64,000 nt of DNA from Corinectria fuckeliana. Taxonomy: Eukaryota > Ascomycota > Sordariomycetes > Hypocreales > Nectriaceae. A program made the translations under genes and the position numbers. The notes under the pieces were generated by a model. The model was not told the origin of the DNA, searched no databases, and was given only the letters and a program-made list of their open reading frames with translations. The stretch spans positions 62,001 through 126,000 of the forward strand of contig WPDH01000300.1 of assembly GCA_019137255.1 (NCBI GenBank), read 5' to 3'. The number at the start of each line of letters is the position of its first letter. Within the stretch, counting starts at the first letter, position 1. This document shows, piece by piece, positions 33,151 through 43,824 of this stretch.

Positions 33151-34272
33151 TTAAAGGAGGAAAGCGGCGAGGCCAGCGGCGGCAAGGACTGCAATAGGAG
33201 CAGCAGTTTGCTGGGGACCCTGAGAAGGTGTAAGTGAGAGTAAACGAAAGAGGTACAAGTGGAACTTACAGCATTGTCGGATGAGGTGGAGGTGGCGGAT
33301 TCAGAGCTGCCAGTCTCGGTGGAGCTGCCGGTGGCAGTGCCGGTAGCAGACTCATCAGTAGCCGAGGCCTCAGAATCAGAGGTCTTGGTGCCACTGACGC
33401 TCTGGGTGAGGGTCTTGACAACCTTGGAGCCGTCGGAGGTCAAAGTGGTAGTGATGACAGACTTGGAGCCGGAACCAGCCGTGGTGGTGCCGACTGAGGT
33501 CGTAGTATCGCCGTCGCTGTTGGTGAAGACACTGGTAAAGGTAGAGACCTTACCTCCACCAATAAGGGTCGTGCCAACCGAGGTCGAAACATCGCCCTTG
33601 CTGTTGGTGAAGACGCTGGTGAAGGTGGAGACCTTAGCGCCACCGATGAGGGTCGTACCGACGGAGGTCGAAACATCGCCGTCGCTGTTGGTGAAGACGC
33701 TCGTGTAGGTAGAGACGGTCTTGGTCGAGTCGCTGTCCTTTCCACCAAAAGTAGTGGTGGAGACAGGAGAGGTGATGGTGGAACTATCAGAGGTAATGGT
33801 GCTGAAGATGGTGGAAACAGTGGCTGAACCGGTCTTGGAGCTTTCAGATCCGGACTTCTGAGCTGGAGTTAGAATATGCCTCCTCGTTGATCGTTGGGTC
33901 TGACTTACAGTGGAGCTGCCACTGGCCTTGGAAGTGCTGATGGCGACACCAGCACTCTTGCAGACCTCAATGCCATAGGCTACAACCTTGGAAGCCTCGT
34001 CACCACTGCAGATAGCCTTGGAACAATCTCGGAGGCCGTAAACAAAGTTCTTGTTGGTGCAAAGGCACGCAACATCGCCGGTGTCGCATCCAAGCTCCTC
34101 AGACTTCTCCGCGCCAAGCATGTTGGTAGCGCAGGTTTGCTGGATAAAGGGTCAATGGCTGCGATGAACGGGTCGTTGGTGAGAAACTTACACCACACTG
34201 GGGAAGGTCACCAAGGCTCTGGGCGACAACGGCGGAAGCCAGGCCAGCAACAGCGAACAAGACAGACTTCAT
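33151..34272 (-). CDS. GPI-anchored CFEM-domain surface protein
   Basis: Secreted, probably GPI-anchored cell-surface protein with one CFEM (eight-cysteine) domain; relatives take part in haem/iron uptake, adhesion or host interaction. Four exons: 34272-34192, 34139-33909, 33857-33270, 33219-33151, giving 322 aa. Seen: signal peptide MKSVLFAVAGLASAVVAQ; CFEM core at about residues 20-95 with ordered cysteines, including CGQTC across intron 1, LGCDTGDVACLC (the Asp before the third-fourth Cys pair is the usual haem-site residue), RDCSKAIC and EVCKSAG; a Ser/Thr-rich stalk holding three 28-residue repeats; and a hydrophobic C-terminus (APIAVLAAAGLAAFLL) after a small-residue omega-site region, typical of a GPI signal. 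The last exon is needed for that signal. Intron 2 (51 bp) has no stop and is a multiple of three, so its retention would be silent to frame. Confidence 0.92.
33465..33716 (-). repeat. Three tandem ~84-bp coding repeats in the CFEM stalk
   Basis: Three consecutive 28-codon units begin VSTYTSVFTNSDGD, VSTFTSVFTNSKGD and VSTFTSVFTNSDGD. The first two are nearly identical including their STSVGTTLIGG endings; the third has diverged at the end. They lengthen the Ser/Thr-rich stalk that would lift the CFEM domain off the wall. Copy number is a likely site of variation between strains. Confidence 0.9.
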
Positions 34273-35011
34273 TTTGATGGATGAATTGGCTCACGACTCG
34301 TTGAAGGTTCTAAATCTGGTTGCAACGGTTAGGTCAGTCCAGCTAAGGGAGAGTTGGCCAGTGTGAATTGTTGATGATGGTCGCCGGTGGGAGTGCGAGG
34401 GGAAGCTGAACTTGGTGGGTGATATGATGATGGAGGAGAATGGAGAACAGTGAATCAGAGCTAGAAAGGAGAGAGGCTAATAATAAAAGAAGGGGACGAG
34501 GAGGAGGCCTGCAATTTGCAAAGCACACTGGTGTTTGTGTGAGACAAGGCAAGGGGCGGGTAGCACCCGCGGTACGGCAGTACCGAGAGATGAGGAGATC
34601 ATAGATGAACGAGGGAGACGGGCTAGCCAAAGCGCGGGAACACTATGTGGACCATGGGCTGAGGAGTTCCAACTCCCCTAGCGCAGGGGCACCAGAGACG
34701 GGCTGGAATGAGGGAGCGTGACGGGAGATGGGCGCGGGAGGAGGAGAGGAGCCTGGGCGATGGAGGCTCGAGCGATGGAGGCTTACCTGGTATTGATGCG
34801 GTTGAACGAGGGTGATTTCGTTGCGAGAGCGAGATGAAGTCAGGCTGACTGGAGACGAGACGAGGCTTGAGGGGGGTGAAGGAGAGAAGTTGTGAAGGTG
34901 CAGGTGAAAAATCTTGAGGCAGAGGTGAGGTGAATCAGGGTGGGTGAGTTGCTTTAAAGGCAAGGCAGGAGCCCAGCAACAGTCTAGTGAGGTCTAGCGG
35001 CGGGCTGCCGA

Positions 35012-35045
35012 CTGCCAGTTGCCAGCTGCCAGCTGCCAGCTGCCC
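35012..35045. repeat. CTGCCAG-type tandem repeat
   Basis: Successive ctgccag / ttgccag / ctgccag units, about four to five copies with one variant base. Non-coding; an ordinary slippage-prone microsatellite. Confidence 0.8.
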
Positions 35046-36946
35046 GTGGGAACTGGGCCGGGATACCTACCTTACGTTTGGCGGTCTGCTGGGGAAGGTA
35101 CGACATGGGACATGGGATGGATGGACTGACATGCTCGTCTGCATCCGCATCATGTCTGCCGTCTGTTAGCAGGTGCAGGGAGGTGTGAGCGTGGCCCAGC
35201 GCTCAGGTCGCAACACTAACAAGATACTAGTACCTAGGTGTCTCTGGAGCAGTGGAGAGGCCGCACGCTAACTTAGAGCTCCATCCCCACTGATGCCTGC
35301 CCAGCTGTGCGGGGGCACTATGCAATAGCTAGAAAATCACTAATTAACTACGTAGGTAAGTTCGGGTGATTGGGAGGGAAATCGATGAGCGCAGGGGCTG
35401 GAGTGGAGGACTGACGTGGGACTGGGGTGTCGAGGATGGATGATATCAGTATGGGACAAACAACCGGTCCGGCCAAAGCAAGAGCCGCAGGCGAGGGTCC
35501 GTTTGCAGCCGTCTAAATCTAGCTCTTCTACTTACTAGGTGGTGTAATTAAGTACGAATAATAGTTCGTCCTACCAGACAATTCCCCTTCGTCGGGGCTC
35601 ACTGCATGCATGGGCGATGCTCCATGCCATGACGCGGGGCAACCTCTTTGACCTGCCATGCACGAGGCACTGCCCTGCCATGCAGAAGGCCACGCAAGTT
35701 ATGTACGTCTGCCAATGCCCTGTTGTGGAAGAGGCCCGGCCGTAGCGAAGAGGCATCTGGTACCAAGCAAGGGTACTTCGCAGAGAGAGAAGAGAGCTGG
35801 AGCTGGAGCTGGCTGGATCGATGCTAAAAAGGTACCCACGCTAGATCGCCAAATCGGACCCCACCAGCCACCGGACGCTAGGCGAATTGCCTGTTTGCCT
35901 GTGTCCATCGGGTGAGGCGTCAATGCGGATATGCCAGCCCTTTGCTGTTCCGGGGAGGTTGGCGTCCTCGGTCCAATACTCTTGCAAATTATCCTCAAGC
36001 TGGATGACCCAAGGACGCTCCCGAGAGGCTTCGGGCACAAACGACGGCTTGTGGGCGGTGTACGAAGTAAAGGCTGCAGGCTGGCAGTTGCCGATTTCCG
36101 GTACCAGGCGTAGGTGAGAGTTTTGCAGGCGCACCCTCCTCCTGGGTTGCCAGTTCAACGTCGCAAAGGCAACGGATGCTACTCAGTACCGCGCAATGAT
36201 GGGGAGAATCAGGTCGTTCCCAGCTCGACGACGGCCACAGGTATGACGAGCACACTGACCCACTAGCCGGCAGCGAGGCCAAAAGGGTGTGATTCCTGCC
36301 ATGGCAACCAGTCGCCAGCAGGTGAGTAACAGTAGGTAGGTAATCAACCCTACCATTAATTGCTACCTTTGCTACCGGCCCTATTCTCGAGGCCTGCTCG
36401 CAAGTGCCTGCCTGTGTCCCGGCCATCACAGGCGGAAACACGTGTGCGACTGGGACTTGGGTGCAGACTCGTCGCATTGATGGAGGACGATCGACGTGGG
36501 CCTAGAGGCCGACCTAGGCCCTACTGGTAGAGCACGGCGGACAACGCACAGAGCACAAAGCTCAGAAGGGGAACACAAGAGCTAACAAACTTGCAAGCTT
36601 GGTTCAATGAGGTCAGTTGTTGTCGGCCGATGAACGCACGGCGTTCTCCGATTGGGCAATGGACCGGTTTTCCTTCCTTGAGCCCCTGCGCGCCTGGGGG
36701 TGTTCTTTCCCCACTCCTCTTTGACCCCACCTCTTTCCCGTTTCCTGGCAACCGCCCCCGATTCGTCTAGGCTTCTCTCTCGATCCAAGATTTCATCCAT
36801 GTTCAGTGTTCCAACTCGCAGCCAACCTCCGACGTAATCAGCTTCCTGATTGCCTCTTGGCGGTGACGAATATCTTGCAAACACAGACCCTGTCGCTTGT
36901 TTATGACATTGTCCCAGCCGGTTCCCTAGCAAATAAAGCCGTCGTG

Positions 36947-36974
36947 GCCAAGGAGAGGAGGCCAAGGAGAGGAG
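36947..36974. repeat. Perfect 14-bp tandem duplication
   Basis: The word gccaaggagaggag is present twice, head to tail, with no spacer, in gene-poor DNA. It looks like a recent slippage event, like the 13-bp duplication at 28551. Confidence 0.85.
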
Positions 36975-38664
36975 ACCACCAAATGAGCTCTGAGAAGTCT
37001 GTCTGCATCTTCATCTCTCCGAAACCATGCGCTGGCTTTCCGCGAGCGTACCCCACACACACTCACAGCTCGCTCTAGGCAAGGTACCCCTCCGCCCTCC
37101 TCACCCCTGTTCAGCTGGTGGTGGCGGGTGGCTCTGGAGCCACTGCGGACCTCTGCAAGCCACAGAGAGAGAGAGTCCAGGGGCCCTGGCTAGCTGGTGA
37201 GAACTGATGTCATAGGATGCCCATGGCCCGATTCTCCCTCGTCATGGTCAGACACTGCCGTACGAAGTACGAATATCAGGTAAATACTGATTTTGACCTC
37301 TTCGGTGCCTGTCCGCGGATAAACGGACCCAACTTGACTGAAAACTTTACTGCTCATTGACTTCTAATTACTGCGTCTCTCATCTTCGTCATTGCTGGTG
37401 ATACAGAGAGTCCACGTATACCGTCATGCGTCCCACTGGGAAACCGCCACTTCTGCTCCAAGCGACAGTCAGCTCAACCAGTGTGGCTGGGCTGATTTCT
37501 TTCTCTGATTCTCTTCTTCATTGCCACCCCGACGTAACCTGCTGCTGAAACGAAGCGGCAAATTTCGGCGTTGCACACAGACTGCGCCCATCCACCTCCC
37601 ACCCGCTTCATACGCAACTGTGCCACCGTCTTTTCTGTCGTGGCCATCACCCGTGCAACCTCCTCATGCAAGCCACCCGGGCCATCACCGTGGCTGCTGC
37701 ACCTCCCGAGTTGTTTGGCCTCGTCTCGCCTACCGACACGTCCGTCCCCCGCTGAACCACAAGTTCTAGCCCCTTCCAGTGTCGCCTCTGCTCTGGTGAT
37801 ACCGCCCGACTGACGACCGGTAATTACGCACACATTCGTCCATGATCCTCTCATTTGAAGAGGCTCTCTCATTTGGCAACCAACACACTGACTGGTGCCT
37901 CATCAAAGGGACAATCTAGGTTTCCCGCGCTTCGAGATCCAATTAGGCCTAGGCAAGGGGTATTGTAAGCCATAGGCGATCGCACTTACAAGCAAGGAAC
38001 TAGCTTCAGGTTGGATTGTAATTGCTTTTCAGCTCGACAGGTCCAGCCAATCCGGGTCTGCACCAGCCTAATGCCCCCTCAAAGACCGGCCAAGACCTTT
38101 TTACCCTTCTGCCATTGGCTGATGCCTGTCTCACCTCCCAACTCTTCTGGTTACGTAGTAGTAGCCTCGTCCATGTCACAACCTAATCTCGCGTCCGCGT
38201 TTGCACAGATACTCACCTACCCACGACCCATGGCTTAGAGGTTGGGATTGGAATTTCACTGCTCGACATGTTAGCTGGGGGAGGTACACCATGGCTGCTC
38301 CTCTCAAAAACCACTGGCACGATACCGAATAACATCTGAAAAACTGCAGTCTTTTTGGGAGACGCGCAAGCCTTAATACCAAATAACATCTAAGGAGCTA
38401 TATAGCTTGACGTCGGAAATGTCGCAAATCTTATCAACGCCGGAAAATGATCCGGTTATCCCAACAGCCAACCTGCTCCAGCACGAGCCTGCGAGGGAGC
38501 AGTCAATACCAAACCCCCCCCGAGATGCCCTCCATAGTAAAACAAAAACCCAAAGCAGATTACCTTGCTGTACCTAATCATACCATGCTTCCCGACCCAT
38601 GCCGTCGTATTCATCTCATCGACATTCATAATTACGAACTCTCAGCCTGAAGATAGTTGACTGT

Positions 38665-41516
38665 TCAACCACTGCACATAACGCAGGACTCGGGGTTCTC
38701 AATAGAGCCTATCGACTGATTAGCATCTCATCGGCATTGCAATGGGGATCCTTGACGACTTACAAGCCAGGACGGCGTCCGAGTAGATATCGCGCTCGCG
38801 CTCCTCGCTGTCTTTATCCTGATCCTCCGACTGGTTGCTCTTCTTTAGGGTCAGCTCCTCGTCCTTGACCTTCTCGACAGGCTCGGTAGGAAGAGTCTTG
38901 GGGCTGTCGCCCTCCTCAAGATCAGCCTTCATGATGGGCGCATTGCTGGAGGGAGGCGTGACGGCAGGAGTGGGCAAGCCGTTGGACTTGATGGAGTTAC
39001 TCGAGGCGCTATCCTTGCGCCCAGCAGCCACCCCACGGGGAACGGCAGACGGAGAGGACATGTAGCTAGTTCCAGAGGGAGGAGCCCGCTTCTTCAACGC
39101 CCTGCCATGACCGACGTTGCTGTCCGCAACCTTCAGCGCCTCCTGATCAACAGTGAACTGGATGGGAGCGGCTGCGGCCGTGGTGCGCAAGTAGTACATG
39201 CCGGTCTTGAGGCCGAGTTTCCAGCCTGCAAAGTGCATGCTGGTGATCTTGCCCATAGTGGGGTCCTTCATGTGGATGTTGAGGGACTGGGACTGATCAA
39301 TGAAAGCACCTCGGTCGGCCGACATCTGGAGGACTTGACGCTGAGAAATTTCCCACACCGTCTTGTACAAGGCCTTGATATCCGCCGGGATGTTGGGGAT
39401 GTTCTGGATGGAGCCGCTCTCGGCAATGATTCGGTTCTTCATAGCATCCGACCACAGGCCCATGTCGACCAGGTCCTTGAGGAGCCAGGGGTTAACAACC
39501 TGGAACTCACCAGCTAGGACACGTCGCTGGTAGATGTTGGAGGTGTAGGGCTCGAAGCACTCGTTGTTGCCCAGGATCTGCGAGGTACTGGCAGTAGGCA
39601 TGGGGGCGAGGAGCAAGCTGTTGCGAATACCGTGCTCCTTGACCTGCTCACGCAGAGTCTCCCAGTCCCAAAGGTCAGAGGGCTTCACGTTCCACATGTC
39701 GAACTGGAGGATACCTTCCGAGGCGGGGGAGCCCTTGAAGGTAGAGTAGGGGCCCTCCTCCTTGGAGAGCTGCACAGACGCCGTCAGAGCGGCGTGGTAA
39801 ATGGTCTCGAAGATCTGCTTGTTCAGCTCGCGAGCCTCGGGAGACTCGAAGGGCATGCGAAGAGCTAGGAAGGCATCGGCAAGACCCTGGACACCGACAC
39901 CAATAGGACGGTGACGCATGTTGCTATTGCGAGCCTCGATGATGGGGTAGTGGTTGACGTCAATGATCTTGTTCAGGTTGCGGACGACGACCTGAGTGAC
40001 CTCGTGCAGCTTCTGAAAGTCGTAGCAGCCATCATTGTAGTTGACAAACGAGGGCAGAGCAAGGGAGGCCAGATTGCAAACAGCAACCTCATCGGGAGCG
40101 CAGTACTCGATGATCTCGGTGCAGAGGTTGGAGCTGCGAATGGTACCAAGGTTCTTCTGGTTGCTCTTGCGGTTGCAGTGATCCTTGTAGAGCATGAAGG
40201 GGTTGCCAGTCTCAGTTTGAGCCTCGAGGATGGCATACCACAGCTTCTGGGCCTTGATGGTCTTGCGACCCTTGCCGGCCTTCTCGTACTTTTCGTACAG
40301 GGCCTCGAACTCATCGCCGTAGCAGTCGGCAAGCCCAGGGCACTCGTTGGGGCACATGAGAGTCCACTCGCCGTTCTTCTCAACACGCTTCATGAACAGA
40401 TCGGGGATCCACAGGGCCAAGAAGAGGTCGCGAGCGCGAGCCTCCTCCTTGCCGTGGTTCTTACGCAGATCTAGGAACTCAAAGACATCCGCGTGCCAGG
40501 GCTCAAGGTAGATGGCAAACGCACCGGGTCGCTTGTTGCCACCCTGATCGACGTATCGAGCAGTGTTGTTGAAGACACGGAGCATGGGAATGACACCGTT
40601 GGATGTACCGTTGGTACCGGCAATGTAAGAGCCGGTGGCGCGGATGCGGTGCGCGTTGAGACCGATGCCACCAGCCATCTTGGAGATCATGGCACAGGTC
40701 TTGAGAGTATCGTAGATACCCTCGATGCTGTCCTCCTTCATGTCAACCAGGAAGCAGGATGACAGCTGAGGCTGAGGGGTGCCGGCGTTGAAAAGGGTTG
40801 GCGAGGCATGAGTGAACAGCTTGCTTGACATGAGATTGTAGGTCTCCAGAACACGCTCAATGTCGTCACCCCAGATGCCAACAGATACGCGCATGATCAT
40901 GTGCTGCGGTCGCTCAACAATCTTGCCATCAATCTTCAGGAGGTAAGATCGCTCCAGAGTCTTGAAGCCGAAGTACTGGTAGTTGAAGTCACGGTCATAG
41001 ACAATGGCGGAGTCTAGCTCCTCCTTGTGTCGCATGACGCACTCATAGGTATGTTGGGAGATCATGGGGGAGGCCCGCCCGTTCTTTTCGTTGACATAGT
41101 GGTAGAGATCGCTGACAACAGTGGACCATTGCTTCTTAGTCTGTTTGTGGAGGTTGGAAACGGCAATGCGGGCTGCAAGGATAGCATAATCGGGATGGGT
41201 AACTGTCATGTACGCAGCAGTCTCGGCAGCCTGTTCGAATAGCCATCAGTCAACTGCAGTACCATTGGGGAGCCACGAGGTACTTACGAGATCATCCAGT
41301 TGGACCGTAGTCACACCGCCATAGACACCCGAGATGACCTTCTGGGTGATGGCAACGGGGTCGACGTGGTCCATGTCCAGGCCGTAACACAGCCTGGAGA
41401 CACGGGCGGTGATCTTGTCGAACTGGACGCGCTCCTGGCGTCCATCTAGTTGATAGTCAGCGTCGAGGAGGCAAGCTTGGATCTAGGCGATACATACCAC
41501 GCTTTCTGACGAACAT
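38665..41516 (-). CDS. rnr1: Ribonucleotide reductase large subunit (class Ia R1)
   Basis: Reduces ribonucleoside diphosphates to dNDPs; works with a separate small subunit in the cytosol. Four exons: 41516-41498, 41445-41288, 41230-38764, 38708-38665, giving 895 aa. Exon 1 is only 19 nt and encodes MFVRKR. Seen: N-terminal ATP-cone (residues about 1-90, DGRQERVQFDKI), redox Cys C218 (SSCFLVDM), the thiyl-radical Cys C429 (NLCTEII) and its partner C444 (AVCNLASL), a numbering identical to human R1. PMPTASTSQILGNNECFEPY follows, then a Ser/Pro/Lys-rich linker (about 760-870). The C-terminal ESCVMCSG carries the swinging-arm pair C890/C893. The tail is encoded by the last 44-nt exon; without removal of the 55-bp intron at 38763-38709 the frame ends about 13 residues later with no CxxC. 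The Neurospora orthologue, un-24, doubles as a heterokaryon-incompatibility gene. Confidence 0.96.
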
Positions 41517-42309
41517 GTTGGTGGTGGGGAAGGATGGTAGATGTAGAGGGAGGCGGAGGGAAGGGGATGAGCCGGATGCAAGATTGATGCAAGGCTCTCT
41601 TCCTTGTTGAACGGAGCAACTGGGAGATGAAGCGGCGCAAGGAACAAGGTATGAGACGCTTGAGACAAGGTGAGTATTGTCCAAGGTGGTTTCGCAGTGG
41701 TTTGTGGAGGGGATGTGGGATGCAAGTTTGACAGGATGGTTGAAGGAGGTTTTATGGGAGGCGCGTCTTCTGCACGCGACGCCAACTTTTAGCGCGACAA
41801 CAGCCAAGCGCATCCGGGAAACCCATTAAAGTCTCTTGCCCTCCAACCTCAGGCACCACCGACGCCCATGCAACAATCCGCCGATTGCGGCTCAACCCGT
41901 GTCAATTCGTGTCGTTTCACGCTCATCTCACGCTCGTATCACGTTCAAGAAGTCGGCCAGAGCATCGGATTTCCTCGCAACTCCCGGCTGTGCCCTGGAA
42001 ACCACGAGTCTCAGCAATCTGCTCCGATATCGCGTCGTCGCGTTCCCTGGTCACTGAGCCTTGATTGCGGTGGGCTAGTGGGGCCCGTCCCCTATGGCGC
42101 GCGAAATCACGTGAATAAAATTGCAATTATTAATTGAAAGCCTTGGCGGTGAATCCACGGGCCAACGTCTCGAGACGTGCCTAGAGAGAACAACCAATGA
42201 ACGAGCCAAGTTATCTAGACCATATCAGCAACCGCATTTGTGACTCGACAAAATCCGATGCTTTTGCTGCTTGTTAGTGACTTGAGGCTAGTTGTTGCAA
42301 GCTGAACTC
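41517..42309. promoter_or_regulatory. Divergent promoter interval, RNR large subunit / TatD DNase
   Basis: About 790 bp between two outward-facing starts. The RNR side is C/T-rich on the coding strand immediately upstream of its ATG. No supported ORF lies inside. I did not recognise a specific binding site such as a clear MCB element (ACGCGT) here. Confidence 0.5.
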
Positions 42310-43735
42310 ATGATATCAAGAAGGCTTCTTCCGCGAGTTCCCGCCCACAACATTTATTTCAGATCCCAAGCTGCAAATTTAACCACAACCATGGCTTCAG
42401 TTCCGTTGGGCTCTGAGCCCGTGAGTGCCTCGAGCTACAAGCCTAGGTACATCGATGTACGTGCATCATCCGTCTCTCGTTCGGCCTCATATGTGGAGAC
42501 ATTGGTCGACTTACACCGGATATCCGTCCAGTAGATTGGTATCAACTTGTCGGATCCCATCTTTCGAGGCCGATACCACGGCAAGCAACGGCATCCCGAC
42601 GACCTCGCTGGTGTTATCGGCAGAGCACGCGAAGTGGGCTGCTCGAAACTCATAGTGACTGGCTCTGACTTGGCCAACTCTCGCGATGCTCTCCAGCTCG
42701 CTGAAGGATATCGTGAGCTCATCTGGATCCCTGGCCACCCTGTTCTGGCCCAGAACGTGCGGCTAACAAGCTTCATCGATAGCCGGAACTGTCTTCACGA
42801 CCGCCGGCATCCACCCATGTAGCAGCGCCGTCTTCAGCGCTGCAGGACCTTTCCATGAGTCTGAACATACGACCCCATGCGACCCAGACCCAGAAGCACC
42901 CGCTTCTGAGGAGCATCCCCCGGACGCTGAGAAGACAGAGAAGCTCATTGCTGATCTCACTGCCTTGGTTCTTGAAGCCCGGGCTTTAGGCAAGAAACAC
43001 CTTGTAGCCATGGGAGAATTCGGCCTCGATTACGACCGTCTGCACTACTGCTCCGGGGCCATACAGCTGCACTCTTTCGCCTCCCAGCTCAAAGTTGCCG
43101 CCTCGCTGAGTCCCCAGTTGCCCCTGTTCTTGCACTCGAGGGCTGCACATGCCGACTTCGTGAGGCTGCTGAAGGAGGCCTTTGGCGATAAGCTGGAGAG
43201 GTTGGAGAAGGGTGGCGTTGTCCACAGTTTCACAGGGACAGCTGAGGAAATGCAAGAACTGATGAACTTGGGACTGTACATTGGCATTAACGGCTGCAGT
43301 TTCAAGACAGTCGACAACTGTGCTGTTGTAAAGGAGGTCAGTCTCGACCGGCTCATGATTGAGACCGATGGGCCCTGGTGTGAGGTCCGAGCGAGCCATG
43401 AGGGCTGGAAGTACTTAATCGAGAAGAAGGACATGCCCGCAGTAGATGCGGAGCTGAACGGAACCGCTATCCCTCCCGAGGCAGCACCCAAGCAACAGAA
43501 ACAGCAGAAGCAGTCAAAGAAGAACCAGAAGAAGGAGCCCGAAGTCCCCGAGCGGTTCAAGGTGGTTAAGAAGGAGAAGTGGGAGGAGGGTGCCATGGTT
43601 AAGGGCCGCAACGAGCCATGTAGTATTGAGCGCGTCGCCAAGATTGTAGCAGGTATTAAGGGCGTCAGTGTCGAGGAGGTATGCGAGGCGGCATGGCGGA
43701 ACACTGTAGCTGTGTTTGGGGTTGAAGACAACTAA
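42310..43735 (+). CDS. TatD-type metal-dependent DNase
   Basis: Mg-dependent 3'-5' exonuclease/deoxyribonuclease of the TatD family, amidohydrolase fold; relatives act in DNA repair and apoptotic DNA degradation. Three exons, 42310-42456, 42535-42712 and 42783-43735, give 425 aa, similar to yeast YBL055C. Seen: GINLSDPIFRGRYHGKQRHP, the AGIHPC box, the metal ligand Glu in MGEFGLDYDRLHYC, His in FLHSRAAH, His in VVHSFTG and Asp in IETDGPWCE. A Gln/Lys-rich low-complexity insertion precedes RFKVVKKEKW. The C-terminal part (GRNEPCSIERVAKIVAGIKG) is typical of the family. The start at 42310 adds MISRRLLPRVPAHNIYFRSQ, a basic leader suggesting mitochondrial import; ATG 42391 (MASVPLG) is in frame and would give a cytosolic or nuclear form. 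Confidence 0.92.
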
Positions 43736-43824
43736 GAATGGGACGGGAGACCGTTCCGTCCCGGGGTATCATAGAGCAAAAGATGTAGAATAAACGCCGT
43801 TCCAGATCCAGATATCCCATCGCA

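Larger units (their letters stand above)
34273..38664. other. 4.4-kb gene-poor interval
   Basis: The left 0.7 kb is the CFEM promoter and leader, with GA-rich sequence at about 34400-34880. Further on there is a TGCCAGC-type tandem repeat at 35012-35045, copies of TACGAAGTA at 36061 and 37261, and a perfect 14-bp tandem duplication at 36947-36974. No ORF here has coding character, and no RNA gene was recognised. The right end (about 37900-38664) is the 3' flank of ribonucleotide reductase. Confidence 0.55.
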
